Assembly (NCBI GenBank): GCA_030727405.1
Contig: JANRBR010000041.1
Span: forward strand, 1 to 47,545
DNA from: Crocinitomicaceae bacterium
Lineage (GTDB): Bacteria; Bacteroidota; Bacteroidia; Flavobacteriales_D; Crocinitomicaceae
Direction of reading: 5' to 3'
DNA: 47,545 nucleotides
Shown here one piece after another: positions 26,266 through 35,514 of the stretch. The position numbers and the translations under genes were made by a program. Position 1 is the first letter of the stretch. Each line of letters begins with the position of its first letter. The notes under the pieces are model-generated. The model was not told the origin of the DNA. It saw only the letters and a list, made by a program, of their open reading frames with translations, and ran no database searches.

Positions 26266-28143
26266 ATGAATTTTTTATCCATTGAAAATTTAACCAAATC
26301 ATACGGCGAACGGATGATTTTCGCTGACCTAACATTTGGAATCGACCAAGGTCAAAAAGTGGCCATTGTCGCGAAAAATGGATCAGGAAAAACGACCATG
26401 ATGCGCTGCATTATGGGATTGGAACCAGTTGATTCTGGAAAGGTGACGTTTCGAAAAGACATTCGCGTTGCGTTCATGGAACAAACCGAAAACATGAGGG
26501 AGGATCAAACCATCCTCGAATCGATTTTCGATCACGATTTACCTGAACTGAAATTAATCAAGGAATACAACATCGCCGTTGCGAAAAACGACGAAGCGAA
26601 ATTAGAGGAATTATATCAGTCGATTACGGAACTGAATGCTTGGGATACAGAAGTTCGCGTGCAACAAATTTTATCCGTCCTAAAATTGGATGACATGGAT
26701 AAGCGCATCAGCGAATTATCTGGAGGACAAAAAAAGCGTGTTGCATTGGCGAAAGTATTGCTTTCAGATGCCGATTTCTTGATTCTCGATGAGCCTACCA
26801 ATCACTTGGACCTCGACATGATTGAATGGCTGGAACAGTATTTGTCTTCCTCGAAGTCAACCATTCTCATGGTGACCCACGACCGTTATTTCTTGGAGGT
26901 TGTTTGTGATACCATTTTAGAATTGGCAGATCAAACCATCTACCGCTATAAAGGAAATTTCTCTTATTACTTAGAAAAGAAAGCGGAACGACAAGAACAG
27001 ACACAGTCCACCATCGAAAAGGCGAAAAATACGTTTAGAAAGGAATTGGACTGGATTCGAAGACAACCAAAGGCTCGTGGCGTGAAACAAAAAGCGCGCG
27101 TGGATGCTTTCCAAGATGTGAAAAAAGTAGCTTCTCAACGATTGGATGAAGACGAACTAGAATTGCCCGTAAAAATGGAGCGCCTCGGTTCTAAAATCGT
27201 GGAATTCCATAAGGTGAGTAAAGCGTATCCAAATAGGGTCATATTAAATGATTTCACCTACAACGTTCAACGTCAAGAAAGGCTAGGAATTGTGGGCAAT
27301 AATGGAACTGGAAAAACGACTTTTTTGAAAATGTTGGTCGGACAAGAAGAGACGGACAAAGGAAAAATTGTCATTGGAGAAACGGTTGTATTTGGATATT
27401 ATTCACAAGATTTGATTAAAGTCAAGGACGATTTCAAGGTCATTGATGTCGTGCGTGAGGTCGCTGAATACATTCCGTTAGAAAAAGGGCGTCAACTTTC
27501 AGCAGCACAACTGTTAGAGCGATTCTTGTTTCCAAGAGACATGCATTATCAATTTGTGCATAAGTTGAGTGGGGGAGAAAAGCGTCGCTTGAAATTATTG
27601 CGTGTCCTCATGAGTAATCCAAATTTCTTGATCCTCGATGAGCCAACGAATGACTTGGATATTTTCGCAATGTCCGTTTTGGAAGAATACTTGCGTCAGT
27701 TCCAAGGATGTTTAATCGTTGTTTCACACGACCGCTATTTCATGGATAAAATGGTGGATCATTTATTCGTTTTCGAAGGACAGGGAGAACTGAAAGACAT
27801 CGTTGGAAATTATACGGTGTTTCGACAACAACAATTGGATAAAAAACGTGGAGTTAAACAAAACATTACCAAGGAAGAACCTGAAATCAAAGAAAAAATC
27901 ATTTCTCCATCCACCGTTGATACAAAAAAACGCAAACTGACATTCAAGGAAAAAGAGGAATACGAAACCATTGAACGCAGGCTTCCAGAATTGGAGAAGT
28001 CGAAAGAGGAATTGACACAAGCGTTATCCAGTGGTTCATTGTCGAATGAGTTGTTGATGAAAAACGGCGAGGAACTTGGTAAAGTGGTCGAAGAAATAGA
28101 TGCCTTAACCGAACGATGGATCGAGTTAGCGGAGTTTATTTAA
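26266..28143 (+). CDS. ABC-F family ATPase (Uup-like)
   Basis: 625 residues from the ATG at 26266 (MNFLSIENLTKSYGER); an upstream TTG is unlikely because the promoter lies between. Two ATP-binding cassettes without membrane segments: Walker A KNGSGKTT and NNGTGKTT, signatures LSGGQKKR and LSGGEKRR, Walker B LILDEPTNHLD and LILDEPTNDLD. A linker of charged helices separates them. The C-terminal extension (about 545-625, starting KRKLTFKEKEEYETIERRL) is the coiled-coil domain seen in Uup. ABC-F proteins act on ribosomes at the E site; Uup-like members also influence DNA-related phenotypes. This is a housekeeping member, not an obvious resistance type. Confidence 0.9.
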   Translation: MNFLSIENLTKSYGERMIFADLTFGIDQGQKVAIVAKNGSGKTTMMRCIMGLEPVDSGKVTFRKDIRVAFMEQTENMREDQTILESIFDHDLPELKLIKEYNIAVAKNDEAKLEELYQSITELNAWDTEVRVQQILSVLKLDDMDKRISELSGGQKKRVALAKVLLSDADFLILDEPTNHLDLDMIEWLEQYLSSSKSTILMVTHDRYFLEVVCDTILELADQTIYRYKGNFSYYLEKKAERQEQTQSTIEKAKNTFRKELDWIRRQPKARGVKQKARVDAFQDVKKVASQRLDEDELELPVKMERLGSKIVEFHKVSKAYPNRVILNDFTYNVQRQERLGIVGNNGTGKTTFLKMLVGQEETDKGKIVIGETVVFGYYSQDLIKVKDDFKVIDVVREVAEYIPLEKGRQLSAAQLLERFLFPRDMHYQFVHKLSGGEKRRLKLLRVLMSNPNFLILDEPTNDLDIFAMSVLEEYLRQFQGCLIVVSHDRYFMDKMVDHLFVFEGQGELKDIVGNYTVFRQQQLDKKRGVKQNITKEEPEIKEKIISPSTVDTKKRKLTFKEKEEYETIERRLPELEKSKEELTQALSSGSLSNELLMKNGEELGKVVEEIDALTERWIELAEFI

Positions 28144-28224
28144 GCAACTTTTCTTCTATAAATAACGTCCATTTTGTCGTTGTTCACGATATAATGAGCA
28201 ATTTTAAGGTTTAAATCACAAGGT

Positions 28225-30336
28225 ATGCCATTCAGATTTCTTTTGTTTTTCATTTGTGTTTCGCTTGGCTTTAAAATGCAAGCACAAACCTTGGTTTTCG
28301 CAGAATTAGTTGGTTCTCCTAACATGAATACTAGCGGGTGGAATCTGACCGGTGCCGCTTTTACCGGTGACACAGGGGGAGATGCAAACGTAGATCCAGA
28401 TGAGTTGATTTTAACTAATAACATTGGTAATTCAAGCGGAGCGATATTTTACAGTCAATCCATTGATTTAGGTACATGTTACCAATGGAACGTGCAATTT
28501 GATTTCCGCATGTTCGATGGAAATAGTGCAGATGGAATTGCATTCTGTTTTTTAGATGTTCCTCCAACTGGATTTGTTTCCGGAGGTGGTGTTGGAATCC
28601 CTTCTACAGCTAATGGAATCAAGGTTGTTTTTGATACGTATAATAATTGTGGTGGTGCAAATCCTGAAATTCAAATCTATAGTGGACCTGGTTACAATGA
28701 ATGCATCGCAGGGATCACGACCTTAAACAACGTTGGCGGAAACTTGAATTTTCTTCGCTCAAACGCTTACAATACAGCAGTCATTAGTTACAATTATGGC
28801 GTGGTAACGGTATCCGTAAATGGCACCCAATATTTGTCAGGAACGTATAATTTGAATTTTGCGGGCTACATGGGTTGGACGGCAAGTACTGGTGGATCCA
28901 ATGACCGACATTCGATTCGCAACGCTACCATTTTCGCGGACATTGCCACTTCAAATGCAGGTCCAGATGTGAGTGTATGCACAGGGCAATCAGTACAGAT
29001 CGGAAGTGCGAATAATCCCAATTACATTTATGCTTGGACTGCTGCACCAGGGTTGAACACAACTTCTATATCCAATCCAACCATTAATTTACCGAATACG
29101 GGAAATACACCCATTTCTCAGACGTATACGGTGATGACGAACCTAGCATCGAATCCCAATTCATGTCCATCATTTGATAGTGTTGTAGTCACAGTCGTTC
29201 CTTTTTACCTTGACACACTTTCGGTAAGCATCTGTCAAGGGGAAACGTATGCCTTGGGAACACAAACTTTTTCCACTTCAGGATTCCATCCGGTTCTTTT
29301 CCAAAGTACTTCAGGCTGTGATTCAACGGTTGTGTTGGACTTGACATTGCTTCCGAATTTAACAAACAACCAAACCGTGCACATCTGTCAAGGTTCCACT
29401 TATGTGTTTGCTGGAAATACGCTTTCTGCATCGGGAACGTATGTACAAGTATTGCAAACCCCTACGGGCTGTGATTCTACGATCAACTTAAGTTTGGTGG
29501 TGGACCCCATTCTAACAGCGAATATTCAAGCAGATATTTGTCAAGGTGGATCCTATGCTTTTGGCACACAAACCCTTACAACGTCAGGGACCTTCACTCG
29601 GACCACTCAAACACTTGCTGGGTGCGATTCCATCATCAATTTGACCTTAACAGTGAATCCGGTCTTAACATCAAGTAGTTCCATGACCTTATGTCAAGGA
29701 CAAAGCACCTTGTTTTTTGGACAAACATTAAGCAACACTGGAGTGTATCAACAAACCTTGCAAACAGTTGCGGGATGTGATTCAGTAGTCACATTGAATT
29801 TAACGGTTTATCCGATTCCTGCTGCACCTATTTTGACCGGAAACAGTCCAGTTGAATGTCCAGGGGATGTGGTGACTTTAACGATTGATCCAGTTTCGAA
29901 TGCGCAATACAATTGGACGGGACCATTGAATTTCACTTCGAATAATTCAGCGGTATTTTTCCCTGTGGACATCACACAAATAGGAACATATGTAGCGACC
30001 ATCACCATCAATGGCTGCGTTTCTAGTCCCTCCAGTATTCCAGTGTCCATTATAAATGTTAACACTTACGAAGACTTTGATTTCCCAAACGTGATTACAC
30101 CGAACGGCGATGGCATCAATGATTATTTAGACATAGTTTGGAAGTTTAAAACATGCCAAGATTTCTCCTTGAAAATCGTCAACCGATGGGGAAACATGGT
30201 GTATGAAGGAACGAAAACGTCTTCGCCTTTTTCAGGAATCGATCAATCTGGAAATTTGCTTGAAGCCGGAGTGTATTTTTACCTGCTCCAATTTGAAGAG
30301 CAAGAAAAAAGTGGATTCATCCACTTGGTTCGTTAG
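28225..30336 (+). CDS. Lectin-like secreted protein with four tandem repeats and T9SS type B sorting domain
   Basis: 703 residues, signal peptide about 1-21 (ending KMQAQ). An L-type lectin/concanavalin-like domain spans about 22-240 (ADGIAFCFLDVPPTGF, GIKVVFDTYNNCGG, AGYMGWTASTGG). A module starting DVSVCTGQSVQIG follows, then four repeats of exactly 51 residues (about 336-539) with ICQG at the start and GCDS near the middle, then an Ig-like module, then the type B sorting domain (NVITPNGDGINDYLDIVW, KIVNRWGNMVYEG). It should be exported by T9SS to the surface, with glycan binding the likely role. Its stop overlaps that of the convergent ABC permease gene, whose terminator lies in this gene. 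Confidence 0.92.
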   Translation: MPFRFLLFFICVSLGFKMQAQTLVFAELVGSPNMNTSGWNLTGAAFTGDTGGDANVDPDELILTNNIGNSSGAIFYSQSIDLGTCYQWNVQFDFRMFDGNSADGIAFCFLDVPPTGFVSGGGVGIPSTANGIKVVFDTYNNCGGANPEIQIYSGPGYNECIAGITTLNNVGGNLNFLRSNAYNTAVISYNYGVVTVSVNGTQYLSGTYNLNFAGYMGWTASTGGSNDRHSIRNATIFADIATSNAGPDVSVCTGQSVQIGSANNPNYIYAWTAAPGLNTTSISNPTINLPNTGNTPISQTYTVMTNLASNPNSCPSFDSVVVTVVPFYLDTLSVSICQGETYALGTQTFSTSGFHPVLFQSTSGCDSTVVLDLTLLPNLTNNQTVHICQGSTYVFAGNTLSASGTYVQVLQTPTGCDSTINLSLVVDPILTANIQADICQGGSYAFGTQTLTTSGTFTRTTQTLAGCDSIINLTLTVNPVLTSSSSMTLCQGQSTLFFGQTLSNTGVYQQTLQTVAGCDSVVTLNLTVYPIPAAPILTGNSPVECPGDVVTLTIDPVSNAQYNWTGPLNFTSNNSAVFFPVDITQIGTYVATITINGCVSSPSSIPVSIINVNTYEDFDFPNVITPNGDGINDYLDIVWKFKTCQDFSLKIVNRWGNMVYEGTKTSSPFSGIDQSGNLLEAGVYFYLLQFEEQEKSGFIHLVR
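29230..29841 (+). repeat. Four tandem 153-bp coding repeats (51 residues each)
   Basis: Repeat starts at 29230, 29383, 29536 and 29689, exactly 153 bases apart. Each unit begins (I/L)CQG, has an SGTY-like turn, and then GCDS followed by a beta-strand segment ending in LTV or LVV. DNA identity is limited to short islands such as TGTCAAGG, so the repeats are old in sequence but fixed in length. Confidence 0.85.
30305..30326 (-). terminator. Terminator of the NatAB operon, inside the opposing gene
   Basis: 7-bp perfect stem (30309-30315 with 30320-30326), loop of four. On the minus strand the stem is followed by four more T (six including the stem end). It lies seven bases past the natB stop codon and within the last codons of the lectin-like gene. 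Confidence 0.7.
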
Positions 30337-31523
30337 TTTAAAATGCGGGCTTCGTTGCCAAATTGGCGGTAAGAAACGAGTACTGAAACTGTTGCAAGAA
30401 GCAACATGATTCCCAAACTAATGCAATAATATCCCACAGATAAGGTGCCTGAAATCAATTCTTTTGTAGAAAGAACGATGTTCACCACAGGAATTGCTGC
30501 TGTTGTAGCATTCAATTCAATCCCAGGAAAGAATCCAATCATAGCAGGAAGAACCATAACAACATTTAAAGGGGTAATGATGCTTTGTGCTTCTTTAAAT
30601 GATTTTGCATAAACCGCGATTGGTATCATTGCACCCGCAAAGAAAACGACTAGTGGGAAAAGGAGGCTGAACATGGCGATGATAAACGACGGTGTCAGTA
30701 TTCCGTGTACGATGTCTAAAATCTCTTTGTTGTGAACGATGTCTAAAAACTCAATGGATACAAACAATCCTATTAGTGCACATGTTGCTGCCAACATTCC
30801 GGATGTTACGATGACCATCATTTTTCCAACTAAAATTTGCCACCTTGAAACAGGAGTGGTGAGTAGGGTCTCAATCGTCCCTCGTTCCTTTTCACCTGTA
30901 AACAAATCGATGGCTGGATACATGCATCCAATAAATCCAAAAGCAATGAAGATGTAGGGTAAAATACCACCCGCTATTTGTCCAATCATTTTTTTATCGC
31001 TGGCACAATTTTGATAGACAGGCACCAGCGGATGAAGTTTAGCTGCATTTACGCCAAGTTCCTTAAAACGAATGGCCTCTGCTTTGTCAGACATGTGATT
31101 CATATACGCTTCCGCACGTTCTTGTCTTCCAATGGAGGAAGCATCGAACAACCAAGTTAAGGGAATGGACTGTTTCGTTCGTGCCAATTCTGCTTCGTTT
31201 TTTGGTACGATGAGTCCAAGTTGAATTTCTCCCTGTTCAATGGCTTTTTTCAGCGCAGTTGAATCTTCAAAGCTTTTCAATTCCTTCTTCCCTAATCCTT
31301 TGGGCATTTCATTGAGTTGATTCCAATATTTTGCACCTAGATCACCCCAAACCCCGATCTTGATTTTTTCCTCACTTGCTTTTTTTTCGAAAGAGGAGGA
31401 AACATTTACGTACAGTGTCAATATAATTGGAAACACCAGTAAAGGAATGAGTAACATCGTACGCATGGTGCGTTTGTCACGTAAGGTATCGATGAGTTCT
31501 TTTTTGAATATGGTAAAGATCAT
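30333..31523 (-). CDS. ABC-2 type transporter permease (NatB-like)
   Basis: About 396 residues from the ATG at 31523 (MIFTIFKKELIDTLRDKRT, a typical family start); an ATG eight codons earlier at 31547 overlaps natA. One N-terminal membrane helix, a large periplasmic domain (about 45-180), then five or so helices (IFIAFGFIGCMYPAIDLFTG, and others). The cytoplasmic element GEKERGTIETLLTTPVSRW is the coupling motif of the ABC-2/NatB group. With the ATPase gene just upstream it forms an exporter; NatAB in Bacillus exports sodium, but many homologues have other substrates, so sodium is only a possibility. Confidence 0.87.
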   Translation of the reverse strand: MIFTIFKKELIDTLRDKRTMRTMLLIPLLVFPIILTLYVNVSSSFEKKASEEKIKIGVWGDLGAKYWNQLNEMPKGLGKKELKSFEDSTALKKAIEQGEIQLGLIVPKNEAELARTKQSIPLTWLFDASSIGRQERAEAYMNHMSDKAEAIRFKELGVNAAKLHPLVPVYQNCASDKKMIGQIAGGILPYIFIAFGFIGCMYPAIDLFTGEKERGTIETLLTTPVSRWQILVGKMMVIVTSGMLAATCALIGLFVSIEFLDIVHNKEILDIVHGILTPSFIIAMFSLLFPLVVFFAGAMIPIAVYAKSFKEAQSIITPLNVVMVLPAMIGFFPGIELNATTAAIPVVNIVLSTKELISGTLSVGYYCISLGIMLLLATVSVLVSYRQFGNEARILN

Positions 31524-31533
31524 TTGCGCTAAA

Positions 31534-32292
31534 TTATCGTTGAACAATACGGATGAATTCTTCCGTTAAATTACTAGCTTCCATGTTTTGTCGAAAATCG
31601 GACATCATTCCATTGTATTTGAGTTGTCCTTTGTGTACAATGGCCAGTTCATCGCACAACAAATCCACTTCACTCATGATGTGACTCGAAAAAATAACGG
31701 TTTTCTCTTGGTCCTTGCAATCACGAATCAGCTTGATGATGTTCTCCGCGGTGATGACGTCTAAACCACTTGTTGGTTCGTCAAAAATCACCACTTCGGG
31801 ATTGTGAATCATCGTTCGACAGATGGAAACTTTTTGTTTCATTCCGGTACTTAATTTACCAATGCGCTTATGAAGGAAATCGTTCATGTTCAATAAGTCG
31901 AAAAGGTATTTTTTCCGTTCTTCTTTTTCTTTTTGAGGCACACCGTACAAAGCGGCAAAGTAATCAATGATTTCGATTGGCGTTAAACGGGCATAGAGTC
32001 CAGTAGAACCCGTTAAGAACCCAAGTTTAGCGCGTGCCTCTTGCGGGTATTTGATCGCGTCGATTCCAGCAATCTCGATGGTTCCAGATGTGGGAGTCAA
32101 TATGGTCGAGAGCATCCGAAGGGTAGTTGTTTTACCAGCGCCATTTGGACCGAGTAATGAAAAAACTTGTCCTGGATGACAGTCAAAACTTAGGTCATCA
32201 ACTGCTACTGCGATGTTGTCTGTGGTATTGAGTTCTTTCTTTTGTTGTCGGCTCAATTCAAATTCCTTTCGGAGGTGAGAGACTTTGATCAT
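31534..32292 (-). CDS. ABC transporter ATP-binding protein (NatA-like)
   Basis: 252 residues, cytoplasmic. Walker A is LLGPNGAGKTTTLRML; the signature is KLSTGMKQKVSICRTM (LSTGM variant, typical of the NatA/CcmA group); Walker B is VVIFDEPTSGLD; the switch His is in FSSHIMSEV. Partner of the permease gene immediately downstream on the same strand. It follows rlmN by 44 bases. Confidence 0.9.
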   Translation of the reverse strand: MIKVSHLRKEFELSRQQKKELNTTDNIAVAVDDLSFDCHPGQVFSLLGPNGAGKTTTLRMLSTILTPTSGTIEIAGIDAIKYPQEARAKLGFLTGSTGLYARLTPIEIIDYFAALYGVPQKEKEERKKYLFDLLNMNDFLHKRIGKLSTGMKQKVSICRTMIHNPEVVIFDEPTSGLDVITAENIIKLIRDCKDQEKTVIFSSHIMSEVDLLCDELAIVHKGQLKYNGMMSDFRQNMEASNLTEEFIRIVQR

Positions 32293-32336
32293 ATCGAATG
32301 GTTTTCAGATAGGAAGACGATGTAACTCATTGGATG

Positions 32337-33410
32337 TTACTTTAGAATGCGCTCGTCTTTTAGAATAGCTTTGTTTTTATTGGCCAATTGTCCGCAAGCT
32401 GCATCGATGTCTTTTCCGCGGCTTCTTCTCACATTGACAATGAGGTTTTTTGCTTCAAGAAAGGCAGCAAAAGCATCCACTTTTCGAGCATCAGCCTGTT
32501 GGAAATCGCCCCCTTCAATTGGATTGTATTCGATGATGTTGATTTTACATGGAACACATTTAGCAAAATGCGCCAATTCTCTTGCATCATCGATTTCGTC
32601 GTTGAAGTCTTTGAAAATGATGTATTCAAAGGTCACACGTGATCCCGTTTTCTCATGAAAATAAGTAAGAGCCTCAGATAATTCAGCGAGGTTATTAGAC
32701 TCGTTGATTTCCATGATTTTATCCCGTTTTTTGTCATTTGCGGCATGTAGGGATAGCGCCAAATTGAATTTCACGTCATCGTCGCCTAATTTTCGGATCA
32801 TTTTGGCAATTCCGGCGGTTGAGACGGTGATTCTTTTGGGTGAAATTCCGAGTCCATCTTCACTGCACAAACGGTCAATGGATTGAAGGACATTTTTATA
32901 GTTTAACAGTGGCTCACCCATCCCCATATAAACAATGTTGGTCAGGTTTTGCTCGTATCGTCCTTCCGCTTGATTCTTTAGGTATACGACTTGATCAACG
33001 ATTTCTCCTGCACTTAGATTGCGCAGTAATTTTAACCTTCCGGTCGCACAAAAAGTACAGGATAAGCTACATCCAACTTGAGAAGATATGCAGGCTGTCA
33101 TGCGCGAATTCGTTGGAATGAGAACACCCTCAACTACTTTTCCTTCTTCGATGGTAAAAGCGCATTTGATGGTTTTGTCTTTGCTTATTTGTTGATCTTG
33201 CAGTTGAATGTGATCAATGTAATAGTGAGTCGGCAACCATTCTCGAAGGTCCTTGCTCAGGTTTGTCATTTCATCGAAGGACGCGGCATTTTTCTTCCAG
33301 AGCCATCCGTAGACTTGTTTGGCACGAAATGCTTTTTCATTTCTAGCTACAAATTCATCTTGAAGTTCCTTCAAGGATAAATTCCGAATGTTGCTCAGTC
33401 CTTGAGTCAT
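32337..33410 (-). CDS. rlmN: Dual-specificity 23S rRNA / tRNA adenine-C2 methyltransferase RlmN
   Basis: 357 residues. Radical SAM enzyme that methylates C2 of A2503 in 23S rRNA and A37 in some tRNAs. The iron-sulfur motif CSLSCTFC gives Cys114, Cys118 and Cys121; the conserved C-terminal Cys is Cys339 in DAACGQLA; the SAM-binding segment YMGMGEPLLN is present. All key residues are intact. It lies 15 bases after dnaN on the same strand. Confidence 0.95.
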   Translation of the reverse strand: MTQGLSNIRNLSLKELQDEFVARNEKAFRAKQVYGWLWKKNAASFDEMTNLSKDLREWLPTHYYIDHIQLQDQQISKDKTIKCAFTIEEGKVVEGVLIPTNSRMTACISSQVGCSLSCTFCATGRLKLLRNLSAGEIVDQVVYLKNQAEGRYEQNLTNIVYMGMGEPLLNYKNVLQSIDRLCSEDGLGISPKRITVSTAGIAKMIRKLGDDDVKFNLALSLHAANDKKRDKIMEINESNNLAELSEALTYFHEKTGSRVTFEYIIFKDFNDEIDDARELAHFAKCVPCKINIIEYNPIEGGDFQQADARKVDAFAAFLEAKNLIVNVRRSRGKDIDAACGQLANKNKAILKDERILK

Positions 33411-33425
33411 GTATGTAAAATCTGT

Positions 33426-34544
33426 TTAACGGTTGAGCATCACTGGCATCACGAGCATTAAAATGTCTTCGTGTTCGTTTGCTGGAGTGGAAGGTGTTAA
33501 GATTCCGGCACGACTTGGTTCACTCATGGAAAGTTTGATTTCATCGGAATCTAAGTTGTTCAACATTTCCATTAGGAAACGAGAGTTAAATCCGATTTCT
33601 AAATCATCCCCATCGTAATTACATGTTAATCGTTCGCTTGCTTCGTTGGCAAAATCGATGTCCTCCGCAAAAAGAGATAATTCAGAACCAACTAATTTAA
33701 GTTTGATTTGGTGCGTTGTTTTGTTGGAGAAAATGGAAACGCGTTTGATGGAAGAAAGCAATTGAGCGCGATCAATGGTCAAAACGTTTGGATTTTCTTT
33801 CGGGATGACAGCCTCATAGTTCGGGTATTTCCCATCAATTAAGCGGCATACTAAAATCAAGTCATTGAAGGTGAAAACCGCATTGGATTCGTTGTATTCC
33901 AACAACACATCTTCATCTCCACGAAGGTTTGACTTCAACATGTTCAAAGGCTTTTTCGGCAAAATAAAAGCAGAACTTCCACTTGCCTCCGCATCGGTTC
34001 TTCTGAAGCGAACTAATTTGTGTGCATCGGTTGCAACGAAGGTAATTTCACTTGCAGAGAACTGACAAAAAACACCACTCATTACTGGACGTAAATCGTC
34101 GTTTCCTGAAGCGAAAAGCGTTTTATTAATCGCTCTCGATAAAAGATCTCCGGATAATTTGATGGCGCTTTTCCCAGCTAATTCAGGAATTTTCGGAAAT
34201 TCATCCCCATTAAATCCAACCATGCGCGATTTTCCATTATCGTATACAATTTCAACTTGGAAATTACTTGGATTCACTTTAAAGGTACACGGTTGATCTG
34301 GTAGGTTTTTCAATACGTCCAACAACAATTTAGCAGGAACGGCAATTTTTCCATCTTCCTCAGATTGAACTTCCATTTTTGTTACCATGGTTGTTTCCAA
34401 ATCGGATGCATATGCCGTTAATTCTCCATTCGAAATTTCGAAAAGAAAGTTGTCTAAAATCGGCAAGGTATTGCTGGTATTCAGTACTCCTGAAATACTT
34501 TGAAGGTGTTTTAGTAAGCTTGTGCTTGACGCAATGAAATTCAT
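33426..34544 (-). CDS. dnaN: DNA polymerase III sliding clamp (beta subunit)
   Basis: 372 residues from the ATG at 34544 (MNFIASSTSLLKHLQSISG); an ATG two codons upstream at 34550 is possible. Three clamp domains of about 120 residues each are evident: FEISNGELTAYASDLETTM in the first, PVMSGVFCQFSASEITFVATDAHKLV in the second, and the C-terminal ending DILMLVMPVMLNR in the third, which matches the family's conserved MPM(R/L) end. It encircles DNA and tethers polymerase. It is not near a dnaA gene here. A consensus -7 box lies 11-17 bases before the start. Confidence 0.96.
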   Translation of the reverse strand: MNFIASSTSLLKHLQSISGVLNTSNTLPILDNFLFEISNGELTAYASDLETTMVTKMEVQSEEDGKIAVPAKLLLDVLKNLPDQPCTFKVNPSNFQVEIVYDNGKSRMVGFNGDEFPKIPELAGKSAIKLSGDLLSRAINKTLFASGNDDLRPVMSGVFCQFSASEITFVATDAHKLVRFRRTDAEASGSSAFILPKKPLNMLKSNLRGDEDVLLEYNESNAVFTFNDLILVCRLIDGKYPNYEAVIPKENPNVLTIDRAQLLSSIKRVSIFSNKTTHQIKLKLVGSELSLFAEDIDFANEASERLTCNYDGDDLEIGFNSRFLMEMLNNLDSDEIKLSMSEPSRAGILTPSTPANEHEDILMLVMPVMLNR

Positions 34545-34561
34545 ACTCATTAATTTAGATA

Positions 34562-34569
34562 CAAATTTA
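34562..34569 (-). promoter_or_regulatory. -7 promoter box of dnaN
   Basis: TAAATTTG on the minus strand. A TTG lies 22 bases upstream (minus strand, 34594-34592). The 5' leader would be very short. Confidence 0.5.
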
Positions 34570-34625
34570 ATAAATCAACTGAGATTACGCGCAATACAAG
34601 GTGTGAAAACCGATTCTTTTCCGTT

Positions 34626-35144
34626 TTAGCCCTTATTAGATTGTTGCAGGGACGAAACAAATGAATTTGGATCATCTGGACTAAGCACAAGTGTTTTTCC
34701 TGTTTTGCGCTCAAGCACCACAAAATTGCCGCGTCTACTTGCATACCAAAGCATGTTACCAAAGCGTTTGTTCCGAAACAATCCAAAATATCCGAATAAA
34801 CCACCCACGCCAAAAACACGAGCAGTCCATTTCATTTCTTCCGGGGTCAACAATGAAATGCTTTTTAGTGTTTCAAGGGGGTAATGTTTGTTTTTAAATG
34901 GACGAAAAATCACCAAGTCCTGTTCAGTGATTGCATATCCTTTTGGACTAAAACCATAGGTCAAGATAAGAATAATGATGAATGCAAAGGGCATGACATA
35001 AAAGGGACTTGGGTTGATCCATTCTACTAATTGAAATCCATTCGCAGACAAAAGTGGTGCAAATCCAGCTAAAAGCAAGAGGATGCTCACACCAATTGTA
35101 AGTACCTTGGTCAAGGTATCCATGGAAGCTTTGTAGGTATTCAT
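34626..35144 (-). CDS. Membrane protein with bacterial PH-like domain
   Basis: 172 residues. Two hydrophobic segments (about 12-33 and 48-66) are followed by a cytoplasmic domain starting YAITEQDLVIFRPFKNKHYPLETLKSI, which resembles bacterial PH domains in order of strands, and a middle segment rich in Gly and Phe (FGVGGLFGYFGLFRNKRFG). Role unknown. It overlaps the upstream small gene by four bases (ATGA type), so translation is probably coupled. It resembles the gene at 1987 in layout but not in sequence. Confidence 0.65.
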   Translation of the reverse strand: MNTYKASMDTLTKVLTIGVSILLLLAGFAPLLSANGFQLVEWINPSPFYVMPFAFIIILILTYGFSPKGYAITEQDLVIFRPFKNKHYPLETLKSISLLTPEEMKWTARVFGVGGLFGYFGLFRNKRFGNMLWYASRRGNFVVLERKTGKTLVLSPDDPNSFVSSLQQSNKG

Positions 35145-35470
35145 TGTTCGCTAAATTTATGACGTAAATATACTTTTAATGCTTCCCTCATCAAAATTAC
35201 CTCACTTAATTCTTGGTGAAACGAATCTTTTCGTAAAAGCGAGAGAAAAATGGATTCTGGCACATCGATGAGGTAAATTAGTTGCTGAAGTTGGGGCGTA
35301 GAAACGGGTTTGATGCATTCTTCAATACTGGGAAGCAATTCCAATAGTTCGTTAGAAATTAATTCAAGTCCGCATCGTTGAAAGTCTTTTTGAAGCTGCA
35401 CCAAGGTCTCGGCTCGAAAAGCTTGATCACTCAGCGCTTGCTTCACTTGTTCCTGTAATTCCTGCGCCAT
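35141..35470 (-). CDS. Small alpha-helical protein, function unknown
   Basis: 109 residues, soluble, predicted all-helical and rich in Leu, Glu and Gln (MAQELQEQVKQALSDQAF, LIYLIDVPESIFLSLL). No motif is recognised. The four-base overlap with the PH-like gene and the shared strand imply a two-gene unit. It is divergent from the sugar transferase gene. Confidence 0.6.
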   Translation of the reverse strand: MAQELQEQVKQALSDQAFRAETLVQLQKDFQRCGLELISNELLELLPSIEECIKPVSTPQLQQLIYLIDVPESIFLSLLRKDSFHQELSEVILMREALKVYLRHKFSEQ

Positions 35471-35486
35471 GATTCAGAAAATGAAT

Positions 35487-35494
35487 TAGTTTTG
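35487..35494 (+). promoter_or_regulatory. -7 promoter box of the sugar transferase gene
   Basis: TAGTTTTG, a full match to TAnnTTTG, 20 bases before the ATG at 35515 and 8 before an in-frame GTG at 35503. Confidence 0.45.
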
Positions 35495-35514
35495 TATCAA
35501 ATGTGAAGTTACGC

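Noticed and set aside
29230..29841. Regular repeat spacing that could suggest a CRISPR array
   Set aside because: The units are 153 bp, in frame and within a long coding sequence; there are no short identical repeats with unique spacers and no cas genes.
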